A stretch of 64,000 nucleotides of DNA from Desmospora profundinema (lineage in GTDB: Bacteria; Bacillota; Bacilli; Thermoactinomycetales; DSM-45169): positions 248,001 to 312,000 of the forward strand of contig NZ_JAVDQG010000003.1 in the NCBI RefSeq assembly GCF_031454155.1. The letters run 5' to 3'. Positions 8,277 to 17,462 of this stretch are shown in pieces. Made by a program: the position numbers and the translations under genes. The notes beneath the pieces were generated by a model that saw only the letters and a program-made list of their open reading frames with translations, was not told where the DNA came from and did no database searches. Position 1 is the stretch's first letter; each line of letters begins with the position of its first letter.

Positions 8277-9419
8277 ATGAAAATACGATCGATTGAACCC
8301 ACTCCAAGCCCCAATTCGATGAAAATCAATGTGGACGAACATGTGTCCGAAGGTTTCACCTATACGTCTGACAACCGGGATCAGGCACCGTCAGTCATCC
8401 AGGCCGTGCTGGATATTCCCGGTGTGAAGAGCGTTTTCCGAGTGGCGGACTTCCTGGCGGTGGAACGCAACTCCCGGGTGGATTGGAAACAGATTTTGCC
8501 CCAGGTGCGTGAGGCATTTGGAGAAGAGGAGTCAGTCCCTGCCGATCGGCCGACCGATCCGGTCACTACGGAAGAGGCTTATGGCGAAGTGAAAGTGTTT
8601 GTACAAACCTTCCGCGGTTTGCCGATTCAGGTGAAACTGACCGCAGGAGAGGAGGAACGTCGCTTTGCTCTTCCCGACCGCTTTGCAGAAGCTGTGATGA
8701 AGGCTCAGTCGGCGGCGGAGAACATGGTGATGGAACGTCGCTGGGAAGAGCGCGGGGTGCGATACGGTGAGTGGGACGAGGTAGGTGAAGAAGTAGTCCA
8801 AGAAGTAAGCGCCGCTTATGATGACGAACGGCTGGCGGAACTGGTAGAACAAGCGAAGAAGCTGCAAGCGGGGGAAACGCCGGTAGAAAAAAGGCGCGGA
8901 CGTCCGGTCACCCCGGATATGATGCAGGATCCCGACTGGCGAAAACGATACGCAGCCTTGGAACAGATGGACCCTACTGTGGAAGAGATTCCAGTGCTGA
9001 ATCTTGCGCTGGATGATCCCAAATCATCCATCCGTCGATTGGCGACGGCATATCTGGGTGCCATTGAAGATCCCCAAGTGCTGCCCTCGCTCTACCGTGC
9101 ATTAAAAGATCCTTCGGTTACCGTGCGACGAACCGCCGGAGATTGTCTGTCAGACCTGGGTGACCCGGCTGCCGTTCAGCAGATGATCGAAGCCTTGAAA
9201 GACAAAAGCAAGCTGGTTCGGTGGCGGGCAGCGATGTTTTTGTATGAAACAGGAGATGAATCAGCGGTACCGGCTTTGCGGGAAACAGTGGATGATCCTG
9301 AATTTGAAGTGGCCATGCAGGCCAAAATGGCTCTGGAGCGCATTGAGCGTGGAGAAGAAGCCGGCGGATCCGTCTGGCGTCAAATGACGAATCGAACAGA
9401 AAACAACCCGGGTCAGTAA
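8277..9419 (+). CDS. CvfC-family protein: NifU/Nfu N-domain plus HEAT repeats
   Basis: 380 residues. The N-terminal block (1-80, IEPTPSPNSMKINVDE and PGVKSVFRVADFLAVER) is the scaffold Nfu/NifU N-terminal domain. The C-terminal half (about 225-360) holds HEAT/PBS-lyase-like repeats of about 30 residues, such as LDDPKSSIRRLATAYLGAIE and LKDPSVTVRRTAGDCLSDLG. This architecture is that of conserved virulence factor C of staphylococci and Bacillus YpgR. No catalytic cysteines are visible, so it may be an iron-sulphur accessory or a scaffold; the role is unproven. The ATG follows AAAGGAG. It stands alone. Confidence 0.85.
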   Translation: MKIRSIEPTPSPNSMKINVDEHVSEGFTYTSDNRDQAPSVIQAVLDIPGVKSVFRVADFLAVERNSRVDWKQILPQVREAFGEEESVPADRPTDPVTTEEAYGEVKVFVQTFRGLPIQVKLTAGEEERRFALPDRFAEAVMKAQSAAENMVMERRWEERGVRYGEWDEVGEEVVQEVSAAYDDERLAELVEQAKKLQAGETPVEKRRGRPVTPDMMQDPDWRKRYAALEQMDPTVEEIPVLNLALDDPKSSIRRLATAYLGAIEDPQVLPSLYRALKDPSVTVRRTAGDCLSDLGDPAAVQQMIEALKDKSKLVRWRAAMFLYETGDESAVPALRETVDDPEFEVAMQAKMALERIERGEEAGGSVWRQMTNRTENNPGQ

Positions 9420-9506
9420 AGGACCCGCTATCCCGCCATTTTTTTATTCGGCCCCCGAAAAAACAGGAGTTGTCCCCGCTGTTGTCGAATACAGGAACGT
9501 CTTTTC

Positions 9507-9518
9507 AGAAGATCTTCT
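9507..9518. repeat. 12-base palindrome
   Basis: AGAAGATCTTCT is a perfect palindrome in the spacer upstream of the crotonase gene. It could be an operator but has no other support. Confidence 0.35.
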
Positions 9519-9676
9519 CTTCTTTCACAGAACCTGACAAAGGGTCTTTTATGATTGTTTAGACCGTCGGGTCATTCGTGTTTTCTATTAAGAGAGAAGG
9601 AGTCCGGGTGGCCGACACGATGCTGCACCGGATCAAACAAAAAGGGCTTCAACATTTCCAAACGGAGGGGATCGGA

Positions 9677-10462
9677 TTGGACTTTACACAGATCACACTG
9701 GAAATGGAAGACGGCTGGGCACTTTTGACCATCAATCGTCCCAAGGTGTTGAACGCACTTAATCAAGAGACTCTACAGGAATTGGAACGGGCATTGGACG
9801 AGGTGGAGAGGAGAAAAGAGATTCGTGCTCTCGTCATCACGGGTGCCGGAGAGAAAGCATTTGTGGCCGGGGCTGACATCACAGAGCTTCGCCGGATCGA
9901 GACTGCCGGTGAAGCAGAACGACAGGCAACCTTGGGACAGACCTTGTTTACTCGCTTGGAAGAACTGCCGATTCCGGTGGTTATGGCTGTCAATGGCTAT
10001 GCCCTCGGTGGAGGTTTTGAATTGGCCTTGAGTGGAGATATTTTGCTGGCGTCCGATCAGGCACAGTTTGGACTGCCGGAAATCAACCTGGGTGTGTTGC
10101 CGGGATATGGGGGAACCCAGCGATTGGCTCGACTTGCAGGGAAAAACACTGCTAAATACTTCGCCTTAACTGGGGACCGGATGGACGCCGAAACCGCTTA
10201 TCACTTGGGTATCGTACAACGGGTTGTCCCAGCTGCCAACCTGAAGGAAGAGGCGAAAAGCCTTGCCGCCAAACTGGCGAGGAAAGCACCGATTGCGATC
10301 CGCTATATTAAACAGGTGATCAACCAAGGAAGTGAAACCGATTTGAAAACGGGATTGCGATTGGAAGCTTCCTCTTTCGGAGTGGTGTTTGACTCCCAGG
10401 ATCGTGTCGAAGGCATGGATGCATTTCTGGAGAAACGGAAACCTTCCTTCCGCGGTGAATGA
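9677..10462 (+). CDS. Enoyl-CoA hydratase/isomerase (crotonase) family
   Basis: Crotonase-fold enzyme, 261 residues from TTG at 9677, which follows GGAGGGG by six bases and gives the normal family length. GTG starts at 9578 and 9608 would extend it by 33 or 23 residues; 9608 also has AAGGAG upstream, so a longer form is possible. Visible signatures: the oxyanion-hole segment AFVAGADITEL, the second loop NGYALGGGFELAL, and the catalytic glutamate region PEINLGVLPGYGGTQRL. The probable reaction is reversible hydration of a trans-2-enoyl-CoA in fatty acid or butyrate metabolism. Substrate chain length is unknown; no other beta-oxidation gene is adjacent. Confidence 0.9.
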   Translation: MDFTQITLEMEDGWALLTINRPKVLNALNQETLQELERALDEVERRKEIRALVITGAGEKAFVAGADITELRRIETAGEAERQATLGQTLFTRLEELPIPVVMAVNGYALGGGFELALSGDILLASDQAQFGLPEINLGVLPGYGGTQRLARLAGKNTAKYFALTGDRMDAETAYHLGIVQRVVPAANLKEEAKSLAAKLARKAPIAIRYIKQVINQGSETDLKTGLRLEASSFGVVFDSQDRVEGMDAFLEKRKPSFRGE

Positions 10463-10655
10463 TCGCATTTCTTTGGTGGAAAGGAAGCAGGTACCGCGTT
10501 TTTCCGACAGACGGAATCTGATTAGACCATGAAAATTGACATTCGGAAAATCTTTCCCGGGAAATAATTCGAATGATGACGGATTGAGGGAGAAGGAGTT
10601 GTTACCAGAAGGTGTGTATTGCTAATTCCCCACCATCTGAAAAAGGAGAAAAAGG

Positions 10656-11339
10656 ATGATCATCGATTGGCTGACAGAGCTTCCTGTCATGGTTTGGTTT
10701 GGTTTGGCGGCGGGATTGGTCGGAATTCTTGTCATCATGGTAATTATCAACTACAAACGCAGCCACGAAGTGGATGAGTTACAAAAGGCGTTTGGGGAGC
10801 CGTATGATTATCCGGAGGAGGAAGAAGGAGAGAAGCTGGAACGAAAGTCGGTGCGAAAGCGCAAAGAGGCCTCTTCAAAATTAGAAGGGTCTTCGTCTAA
10901 AGCCAAGGAAGCCAATACAGGAGAGCCGTTGGATGGGGACTCTCCCCCAGAAAAGGAAGTTGTTGCAGGACAACCGTTTGGATTGCCCGAAGGAAAGGCT
11001 GTCAAACAGGAGCCGAAAAAGAGAGAAAGGGACAAAGAACCCGATTCAGCCGATCCAGTGGATGAGACCGTGATGAAACCGGAAGAGAAAAAAGGCGAAT
11101 CGTCGCCAGAACCGGAGAAGACAGTCGATGTGGGGTTGGAATCAATAGAAGCACCTCGAAAGCGGGTGCATGGGCGAAAGGTGTCTTCAACCAGACGGGA
11201 TCAATCTGTCATCGATCCGGAAGAGAAGGAAAAAAAGGGGAAAGCGGATACAAGCTGGGCTACGCTGTCTGCCGAACCTCTGCCTCCCCGGGGAAGTCGA
11301 CATGGCAGGAACAGGCGGGCTTCGTCAGACAAAAAATAA
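10656..11339 (+). CDS. Membrane-anchored highly charged protein, unknown
   Basis: 227 residues. One membrane segment lies at about 10-32 (VMVWFGLAAGLVGILVIMVI), followed by a long low-complexity cytoplasmic or surface tail rich in Lys, Glu, Ser and Pro (EEEEGEKLERKSVRKRKEA and similar) that looks disordered. The ATG follows AAGGAG closely. No family recognised. The upstream spacer (10463-10655) contains TTGACA at about 10536 without a well-placed -10. A terminator follows. Confidence 0.65.
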   Translation: MIIDWLTELPVMVWFGLAAGLVGILVIMVIINYKRSHEVDELQKAFGEPYDYPEEEEGEKLERKSVRKRKEASSKLEGSSSKAKEANTGEPLDGDSPPEKEVVAGQPFGLPEGKAVKQEPKKRERDKEPDSADPVDETVMKPEEKKGESSPEPEKTVDVGLESIEAPRKRVHGRKVSSTRRDQSVIDPEEKEKKGKADTSWATLSAEPLPPRGSRHGRNRRASSDKK

Positions 11340-11377
11340 GGACCAAACAAGCGGATCCTGATTGGACATCTCCCCTT

Positions 11378-11411
11378 CGTCGGATTTTGTTCAACAATCC
11401 GGCGATTTTTT
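11378..11411 (+). terminator. Terminator before cccB-like gene
   Basis: CGTCGGATT (11378-11386) pairs with AATCCGGCG (11396-11404), followed by A and six T residues. Confidence 0.88.
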
Positions 11412-11542
11412 CATGGTCGAATGGTGGTTCCTTCAGTATGATGGGGGGGAGCGGCTTAATCCGGTTTTGGTCGGATTCCTGATGAAGAGTTGGACAAACT
11501 GTCGAATGGGAATATGATTGCACCATAGAAAGGATGATGGAT

Positions 11543-11887
11543 ATGTTGGGATCCCGTTGGAAATGGGCGTCCATCTTAATCGGCTCCATACTCCTCTTGG
11601 CGGCTTGTGTCCAGGAAAATCCCCCGGAAGGCGGTCAGCAAGATCGTTCCGGCGATGCTGTAGAGCAATCAACTGCTGAAAATATCTACAACAATAATTG
11701 TGCCAGCTGTCATGGACAAAACCTGGAAGGCAGAACCGGTCCCGACCTGCAACAAGTGGGAGGCAAGTATTCCGAAGAAGAGATTGACGATATTATCTTA
11801 AATGGAACAGGGCGCATGCCGGCATTAAAACAGATTCCCGATGACCAACGGGCGACATTGGCCGAATGGCTGGCTGGGCAAAAGTGA
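11543..11887 (+). CDS. cccB: Cytochrome c-551 lipoprotein, CccB-like
   Basis: 114 residues from ATG 11543, seven bases after AAAGG; ATGs at 11534 and 11537 lie too close to the binding site. The signal peptide ends in the lipobox LLAAC, so the protein is membrane-anchored by lipid on the outer face. A haem c attachment motif CASCH and the distal Met ligand in GRMPAL are present, giving one class I haem. It should shuttle electrons to a terminal oxidase. Bacillus subtilis has cccB in the same place after prfB. Confidence 0.92.
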   Translation: MLGSRWKWASILIGSILLLAACVQENPPEGGQQDRSGDAVEQSTAENIYNNNCASCHGQNLEGRTGPDLQQVGGKYSEEEIDDIILNGTGRMPALKQIPDDQRATLAEWLAGQK

Positions 11888-11967
11888 TTTTCAGTTGGCG
11901 GATCGGTGTTTGATCCGCCTATATCCGTAAGCCCGGATTGATCTGACAGGTCCTAACAGGGAGTGAA

Positions 11968-12006
11968 GCTGTTTCAATTGGAGACAGCTTCTTTTTTGTG
12001 TCTTTT
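11968..12006 (+). terminator. Hairpin with T-run upstream of argC
   Basis: GAAGCTGTTTC (11963-11973) and GAGACAGCTTC (11981-11991) form an imperfect stem followed by TTTTTTG; a likely terminator of the cccB transcript. Exact ends are approximate. Confidence 0.75.
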
Positions 12007-12018
12007 TTGCGTAAATGG

Positions 12019-12056
12019 ATTGAATAAATATGAATAACTATGTATAATGATACGAA
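12019..12056 (+). promoter_or_regulatory. argC promoter with two ARG boxes
   Basis: The promoter is TTGAAT (12020-12025), a 17-base spacer and TATAAT (12043-12048). Two 18-base sequences resembling the AhrC/ArgR operator (WNTGNATWWWWATNCANW) overlap it: ATTGAATAAATATGAATA (12019-12036, one mismatch) over the -35, and TATGTATAATGATACGAA (12039-12056, two mismatches) over the -10. The second box is repeated exactly at the argG promoter. Arginine-bound AhrC should block RNA polymerase here. Confidence 0.85.
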
Positions 12057-12087
12057 ACTGGTTGGGGAGAAGGAGGAAACAAAAGCG

Positions 12088-13119
12088 ATGAACGTCGCCG
12101 TGGTGGGGGCTACAGGGTATGGGAGCGGGGAGCTGGTGCGGATCCTGAGTCGCCATCCTCATGTGAAGATCCACTCCCTGGTCTCGTCATCTCGGGCAGG
12201 GGAAAGGCTGGGAACGGTTTTTCCCCACTTGGCCCATCTGGAACATACCTTAGAAGAGTGGAACGTTGACAAGCTGGCGAAACAAGTGGACGTGGTCTTT
12301 TTCGCCGCACCTGCCGGGGTGAGTAGTGAATGGCTGCCTCCATTGGCGGAAGAGGGAGTGGTAGCCATTGACCTGGCCGGGGACTTTCGTTTGGAACCGG
12401 AGGTGTACCAACAGTGGTACGGCCAAAATCCACCTCCAACCGCGTGGTTGAATCAGGCTCAATACGGCTTAAGCGAGTGGAACGCCGAAGCGATCGCCCA
12501 AGCCGATGTGATTGCCAATCCGGGTTGTTATCCCACGGCGGCATTGCTGGCGCTGCTGCCGCTGGTTCAAGCGGGCGCTCTGGAAGCGACACCGCTCGTC
12601 ATCGATGGAAAGTCGGGGATATCCGGTGCGGGCAGGGGTTTGAAGCTGGGCAGCTTGTTTGGTGAAGTAGAGGGAAATGTTTTTTCATACAAAGTGGGCA
12701 AGCATCAGCACACACCGGAGATGGAACGGATCCTGGCCCTTTGGGGAAAGGAAAGTCACCGGGTGATTTTCACCCCACAGATTGTGCCGATGAGCCGCGG
12801 CATCCTGGTCACCGGATACGGGAAGCTCCGCCAAGGATGGAGCGAGAAAGACTTGCGCGACTGTTGGAAAGCCGCCTACGAACAAGCCCCTTTTATCCGC
12901 TTGTTGGAAGAAGACCGTTGGCCTCGTACGAAGGAAGTGAGGGGAAGCAATTTTTGTGATCTGCAACTCCATGTCGATCATCGTACCGGCCATGTCGTCT
13001 TGGCAGCCGCCATCGATAATTTGGTGAAAGGGGCGGCAGGGCAGGCCGTGCAAAATTTAAACCTGCGTATGGGTTGGCCCGAGACTGCTGGATTGACTAT
13101 GGATCCGCTGTTTCCATGA
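12088..13119 (+). CDS. argC: N-acetyl-gamma-glutamyl-phosphate reductase
   Basis: 343 residues from ATG 12088, 11 bases after AAGGAGG. The NADP-binding start reads VAVVGATGYGSGELVRIL, and the catalytic cysteine is C147 in NPGCYPTA. It reduces acetylglutamyl phosphate to acetylglutamate semialdehyde, the third step of arginine synthesis. First gene of argCJBD-carAB-argF, the same order as in Bacillus subtilis, and directly under the ARG-box promoter. The stop is 44 bases before argJ. Confidence 0.98.
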   Translation: MNVAVVGATGYGSGELVRILSRHPHVKIHSLVSSSRAGERLGTVFPHLAHLEHTLEEWNVDKLAKQVDVVFFAAPAGVSSEWLPPLAEEGVVAIDLAGDFRLEPEVYQQWYGQNPPPTAWLNQAQYGLSEWNAEAIAQADVIANPGCYPTAALLALLPLVQAGALEATPLVIDGKSGISGAGRGLKLGSLFGEVEGNVFSYKVGKHQHTPEMERILALWGKESHRVIFTPQIVPMSRGILVTGYGKLRQGWSEKDLRDCWKAAYEQAPFIRLLEEDRWPRTKEVRGSNFCDLQLHVDHRTGHVVLAAAIDNLVKGAAGQAVQNLNLRMGWPETAGLTMDPLFP

Positions 13120-13163
13120 TACCAACCGGTTATAGAGAAATCGGCCAAAGGGGAGAGGGACGG

Positions 13164-14420
13164 ATGGAGCGGCTTGATATGAAAGTAATCACCAACCGTG
13201 ATGAGGCGGAGGTTCAGGCGGCTCCAGTGCCGATGATCACTTCGCCCCGCGGCTTTACAGCAGCAGGCTTGCATGCCGGTATCAAACGGAAGAGGAAGGA
13301 TTTAGGTCTGCTTTGGTGCCAGGTTCCGGCTGCGGCTGCGGCCGTCTATACGACGAATGCCTTCCAGGCCCCGCCCTTGGGTGTGACCCGGGAAGGGCTG
13401 GCCGCATCACAAGGCAGGATGCAGGCACTGTTGGTTAACAGCGGCAACGCCAACGCATGTACAGGGGAACAGGGGTGGCTGGACGCCAGGGAAATGAGGC
13501 GGGTATGCGCGGTGGAGCTGGGTATTTCCGAATCGCTGGTGGGGGTGGCTTCCACTGGTGTCATCGGGGAACGACTGCCCATCGGACGGATTGTTGGTTC
13601 GCTGCCCCGTTTGACGGCTTCTCTGACGCAGGAGGGGGATCAGGATTTTGGTGCCGCCCTGTTGACGACAGATACATTCCCGAAGACAGCGGAAGTGCGC
13701 CTTACCGTAAGCGGTCGGGAGGTACGGATTGCGGGAGCGGCCAAAGGATCGGGGATGATTCATCCCAATATGGCGACAATGTTGGCATTTCTGACTACGG
13801 ATGCTGTTATTGAACCACCGGTTCTGCAGCGTCTCTTAAAGGAAGTGACCGACGAGAGCTTCAACATGATCACGGTGGATGGCGATTCCAGCACAAACGA
13901 CATGGTGTCCGTCATGGCCAGCGGATTGGCTGCACATCCCACGCTGGATGAGACCCATCCCGACTGGGAACGGTTCCGGGCCGCATTCGCCGAAGTTTGC
14001 CGTCGTTTGGCCCAGATGATCGCCCGCGATGGAGAGGGAGCGACCAAGTTAGTGGAAGTCACCGTGAGGGGAGCGGAAACCCTGGAAGGAGCACGGCAAG
14101 CGGCCAAAACGGTGGTGGGATCCAGCTTGGTGAAAACGGCGGTGTTCGGGGCGGATCCCAACTGGGGACGGTTGTTGTGCGCATTGGGGTACTGCGGAAC
14201 GCAGGTGAATCCGGATCTCGTCGACCTGTGGGTGGGCGATCATTTGTTGGTTCACCGGGGGTTGGCGGTTCCCGGCGCCGAGGAGGCGGCCAAGGAGACG
14301 TTTCTCGGTGACAAGGTGCCGTTTGTGCTGGACCTCCACCAGGGAACAGCCGCGGCGACAGCATGGGGATGTGATCTCACGTATGATTATGTCCGCATCA
14401 ACGCCAGCTATCGAACATAA
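13164..14420 (+). CDS. argJ: Bifunctional ornithine acetyltransferase / acetylglutamate synthase
   Basis: 418 residues from ATG 13164, which follows GGGGAGAGGG. ArgJ moves acetyl groups from acetylornithine to glutamate, recycling the acetyl donor, and in many bacteria also makes acetylglutamate from acetyl-CoA. The autocleavage site is the KGSGMIHPNMATML segment; T205 becomes the N-terminal nucleophile of the beta chain. No argA or argE is present in the window, so the cyclic pathway is implied. Whether it keeps the acetyl-CoA activity cannot be read from sequence. Confidence 0.97.
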   Translation: MERLDMKVITNRDEAEVQAAPVPMITSPRGFTAAGLHAGIKRKRKDLGLLWCQVPAAAAAVYTTNAFQAPPLGVTREGLAASQGRMQALLVNSGNANACTGEQGWLDAREMRRVCAVELGISESLVGVASTGVIGERLPIGRIVGSLPRLTASLTQEGDQDFGAALLTTDTFPKTAEVRLTVSGREVRIAGAAKGSGMIHPNMATMLAFLTTDAVIEPPVLQRLLKEVTDESFNMITVDGDSSTNDMVSVMASGLAAHPTLDETHPDWERFRAAFAEVCRRLAQMIARDGEGATKLVEVTVRGAETLEGARQAAKTVVGSSLVKTAVFGADPNWGRLLCALGYCGTQVNPDLVDLWVGDHLLVHRGLAVPGAEEAAKETFLGDKVPFVLDLHQGTAAATAWGCDLTYDYVRINASYRT

Positions 14421-14433
14421 GGGAGGGGATGGC

Positions 14434-15252
14434 ATGAACGGAAATACTGTCGTGATCAAAGCGGGCGGAAGCGTGCTTAAGCGGCTCCATCCCACCTTTT
14501 TCAGCGGATGCGCTTCCCTGCTGGCGAAAGGCATTCGGGTGGTCATCGTTCACGGAGGGGGTCCGGAAATTGGCCGGGTGCAACAGAAGTGGGGGCTCTC
14601 TCCGCAGTTTGTGAACGGCCTTCGTGTGACGGATGATGAGGGACTGGAAGTGGTCCAGATGGTGTTGGCGGGACTCGTGAACAAACGGCTGGTGACGGCT
14701 TTGGAACAGTCAGGAGCCCTGGCTTTCGGATTGTCCGGGGTGGATCGCCAGCTCATCCGGGTCAGGCGGAAAGATCCGTCGTTGGGATGGGTGGGGGAAG
14801 TGGATTCCGTGCGGGCGGAGGTTCTTCATCCTCTGCTACAGGCGGGCTGGATTCCCGTGATTGCATCCCTGGGTCGAGATGAGGCAGGGCACCACTATAA
14901 TGTAAACGCAGATACGGCCGCCGCCGCCATCGCGCGCTCCCTGGGAGCGGATCGGTTGTGGATGGTGACGGATGTGCCGGGGATCCGGACGGATGCGGAA
15001 GGAAAAGGACCCGTGCTGCCGCTTTTGACTCCCGACAGGGTCCGTTCCATGATGGCGGACGGCAGCATTGCTGGCGGGATGATTCCCAAGGCGGAAGCGG
15101 CGCTAAACGGGCTGGAAGGGTCCATCCAGGAGGTAGGGATCATCGATGGCAGCGCCCCTTTTTCACTGGCGGGCGGACAGATTGCGGCGGGCACAGTGAT
15201 CCGGCGGGAGGAGGCGAAGCAAGATGGGGTTATTTCCCACCTATCGTCGTAA
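14434..15252 (+). CDS. argB: Acetylglutamate kinase
   Basis: 272 residues from ATG 14434 behind GGGAGGGG. It shows the amino acid kinase fold: VVIKAGGSVL at the start, VIVHGGGPEIG near residue 40, VNADTAAAAIA near 155, and GGMIPKAEAAL near 215. It phosphorylates acetylglutamate using ATP. The N-terminus lacks the long helix associated with arginine inhibition in some homologues. The 3' end overlaps argD by 29 bases, so the two are likely coupled in translation. Confidence 0.96.
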   Translation: MNGNTVVIKAGGSVLKRLHPTFFSGCASLLAKGIRVVIVHGGGPEIGRVQQKWGLSPQFVNGLRVTDDEGLEVVQMVLAGLVNKRLVTALEQSGALAFGLSGVDRQLIRVRRKDPSLGWVGEVDSVRAEVLHPLLQAGWIPVIASLGRDEAGHHYNVNADTAAAAIARSLGADRLWMVTDVPGIRTDAEGKGPVLPLLTPDRVRSMMADGSIAGGMIPKAEAALNGLEGSIQEVGIIDGSAPFSLAGGQIAAGTVIRREEAKQDGVISHLSS

Positions 15253-16417
15253 CGGAATCAGACCTGTTGAGGCATCCGGGGTGACGATAAAAGATGAGGC
15301 GGGCCGCTCATACCTGGATTTCACTTCGGGGCTGGGGGTGTGCAACCTGGGTCACGGCCACCCACGGGTAAAGGCGGCATTGGAACGGCAATGGAATGCG
15401 GTGTGGCATGTGTCCAACCTGTTTGAGATTCCTCTTCAGGAGAAGGTATCCAACCGGTTGGCGGAGTTGTCCGGATTGTCATATGCCTTTTTTTGCAACA
15501 GCGGGGCCGAAGCCAATGAAGCGGCGATTAAGTTGGCGCGTCGGTACGCCCAAACCGTACGCGGAGTGAAATCACCTGAGATTCTCACCTTCGAGACTTC
15601 CTTTCACGGCCGGACCCTGGCCACCTTGACTGCCACCGGACAGGAGAAGGTAAAAGTCGGTTTTGGCCCGCTTCCTTCTGGCTTTATACACGTGCCTTTT
15701 AACGATATGGAATCGTTTCGTGCAAAGATCGGGCCTGACACCGCCGCCGTTTTGCTGGAGCTGGTGCAGGGTGAAGGCGGTGTTCGCCCGGCGGATCATC
15801 GGTTTATGCAGGCGGTGGCAGCAGAATGCCGCCGGCACGGGGCGCTCTTAATCGTGGATGAGGTACAGACGGGAATGGGACGCACAGGAGAGTTGTTCGC
15901 TTTTCAAGGCTGGGGGATTCAGCCGGATGTGGTGACATTGGCGAAAGGACTGGGTAACGGCTTTCCCATCGGAGTGATGTTGGGGCGGGCCGGGCTGGAA
16001 GAGAGTTTCGGCCCCGGGACCCATGCCAGTACCTTTGGCGGCAATCCATTGGCGATGGCTGTCGCGGATGCAGTCCTCGATTGTCTTTGTGAGCCCGGCT
16101 TTTTGGAACAGTCCCGGGCGGTGGGAGAACGCTTGGGACATCTTCTCCGGGTACACCTGGAGCCCTTGCCCGGGATTCGGTCCGTGCGGGGTCTGGGGTG
16201 GATATGGGGGCTGGAACTGGACCGCCCGTCCCTTCCTCTGGTGCAGGCCTTGGCCAAACGGGGATTGTTGGTTACTCTTGCCGGGGAACGGGTGTTGCGT
16301 CTGCTTCCTCCTTTGGTAACGACAGAGGCACAGGTGGAGCGGGCCGTGATGTTGATCGAAGAAACATGGATGGAGTTGGAGGAGGTTGTGACCGATGGAA
16401 GCGTATCTGGTGTTTGA
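15224..16417 (+). CDS. argD: Acetylornithine aminotransferase
   Basis: 397 residues. Class III PLP aminotransferase: FCNSGAEANEAAIKLAR (about 86-102), IVDEVQTGMGRTG (about 210-222) and the PLP lysine in TLAKGLGNGFPIG (about 238-250). It converts acetylglutamate semialdehyde to acetylornithine. The ATG lies inside the end of argB, after GGGAGGAGG, and the end overlaps carA by 23 bases. Confidence 0.96.
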   Translation: MGLFPTYRRNGIRPVEASGVTIKDEAGRSYLDFTSGLGVCNLGHGHPRVKAALERQWNAVWHVSNLFEIPLQEKVSNRLAELSGLSYAFFCNSGAEANEAAIKLARRYAQTVRGVKSPEILTFETSFHGRTLATLTATGQEKVKVGFGPLPSGFIHVPFNDMESFRAKIGPDTAAVLLELVQGEGGVRPADHRFMQAVAAECRRHGALLIVDEVQTGMGRTGELFAFQGWGIQPDVVTLAKGLGNGFPIGVMLGRAGLEESFGPGTHASTFGGNPLAMAVADAVLDCLCEPGFLEQSRAVGERLGHLLRVHLEPLPGIRSVRGLGWIWGLELDRPSLPLVQALAKRGLLVTLAGERVLRLLPPLVTTEAQVERAVMLIEETWMELEEVVTDGSVSGV

Positions 16418-17462
16418 CGACGGGGATGTATTTCCAGGGGAGTGGATCGGGGTTCCCCGGGAGCATGCCGGTGAGGTGGTGTTCACCACGGGAATGACGG
16501 GCTACCAGGAGGTGGTGACCGATCCCTCTTATGCGGGACAGCTCGTCACCTTTACGTATCCCCTCATCGGCAATTACGGCGTGGTTGCCGATGAGAGTGA
16601 AAGTGAGGGTCCCCGCTGTGCCGGTGTGGTAGTGAACGAGCTTTACGGAAAGGGGGAATCGTCCCTGTCCGCATGGCTGGCTCGTTGGGAGATCCCCGGC
16701 ATTGCCGGTGTAGACACCCGTGCCATCGCCCGCAAAATTCGGGACGGCGGCGCCAGAATGGGTCTGTTGTCGAGTGATCCGAACCAGATGCGGCAGCAGT
16801 GGCCGGACCCGGCGTCTCTGGAATGGGTGAAGGCTATGGCGGTTTCCCGCCCGGCGGTCTATCCGGGTCCAGACGGAGCTCCCCATATCGTCTTGGTCGA
16901 TTTCGGGACCAAACGCTCCATTGTTCATGCTCTCATCCAGGCAGGTTGCCGCGTAACCGTCGTTCCCTTCCATTGGTCTGCCGATGCGATCGCGGATTTG
17001 CAACCGGACGGACTTCTTTTCTCCAACGGACCGGGGGATCCAAAAGCGCTTACGCCCTATCTGTCATCCTGGGTACCGTTGGTGGAACGGATTCCCACCA
17101 TGGGGATCTGCCTCGGCCACCAATTGTTGGCCCTGGCTCTGGGTGCCGATACGGAACGCCTTCCTTTTGGTCACCGGGGAAGCAACCATCCGGTGCGGGA
17201 TTTGGAGAGCGGCCGCGTGTGGATTACCTCCCAGAACCATGGTTACACCGTTCGCGCCTCTTCTGTTGATCCGGGACAGTGGCGCATCACCCATGAGCAT
17301 GTAAACGATGGCTCGGTGGAGGGGTTGGCACACCGTCATTACCCCTTGTTCACGGTTCAATTTCATCCTGAAGCCCACCCCGGTCCCCGCGAGGCATCCG
17401 CCCTGTTCAACCGGTTCATCGATGCGGTGGTTGCCGGCATGGGGGTGACCGCTTGTGGGTAA
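16395..17462 (+). CDS. carA: Carbamoyl-phosphate synthase small subunit
   Basis: 355 residues. The glutaminase subunit supplies ammonia to CarB. The N-terminal CPSase domain starts YLVFDDGDVFPGEW and contains TTGMTGYQEVVTDPSYAGQ. The class I glutaminase domain has the nucleophile C239 in GICLGHQLLAL and the HPEAHPGP segment. The position inside the arg operon marks it as the arginine-linked copy; a pyrimidine-linked copy would be elsewhere. GGAGGAGG precedes the ATG within argD. It overlaps carB by eight bases. Confidence 0.97.
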   Translation: MEAYLVFDDGDVFPGEWIGVPREHAGEVVFTTGMTGYQEVVTDPSYAGQLVTFTYPLIGNYGVVADESESEGPRCAGVVVNELYGKGESSLSAWLARWEIPGIAGVDTRAIARKIRDGGARMGLLSSDPNQMRQQWPDPASLEWVKAMAVSRPAVYPGPDGAPHIVLVDFGTKRSIVHALIQAGCRVTVVPFHWSADAIADLQPDGLLFSNGPGDPKALTPYLSSWVPLVERIPTMGICLGHQLLALALGADTERLPFGHRGSNHPVRDLESGRVWITSQNHGYTVRASSVDPGQWRITHEHVNDGSVEGLAHRHYPLFTVQFHPEAHPGPREASALFNRFIDAVVAGMGVTACG

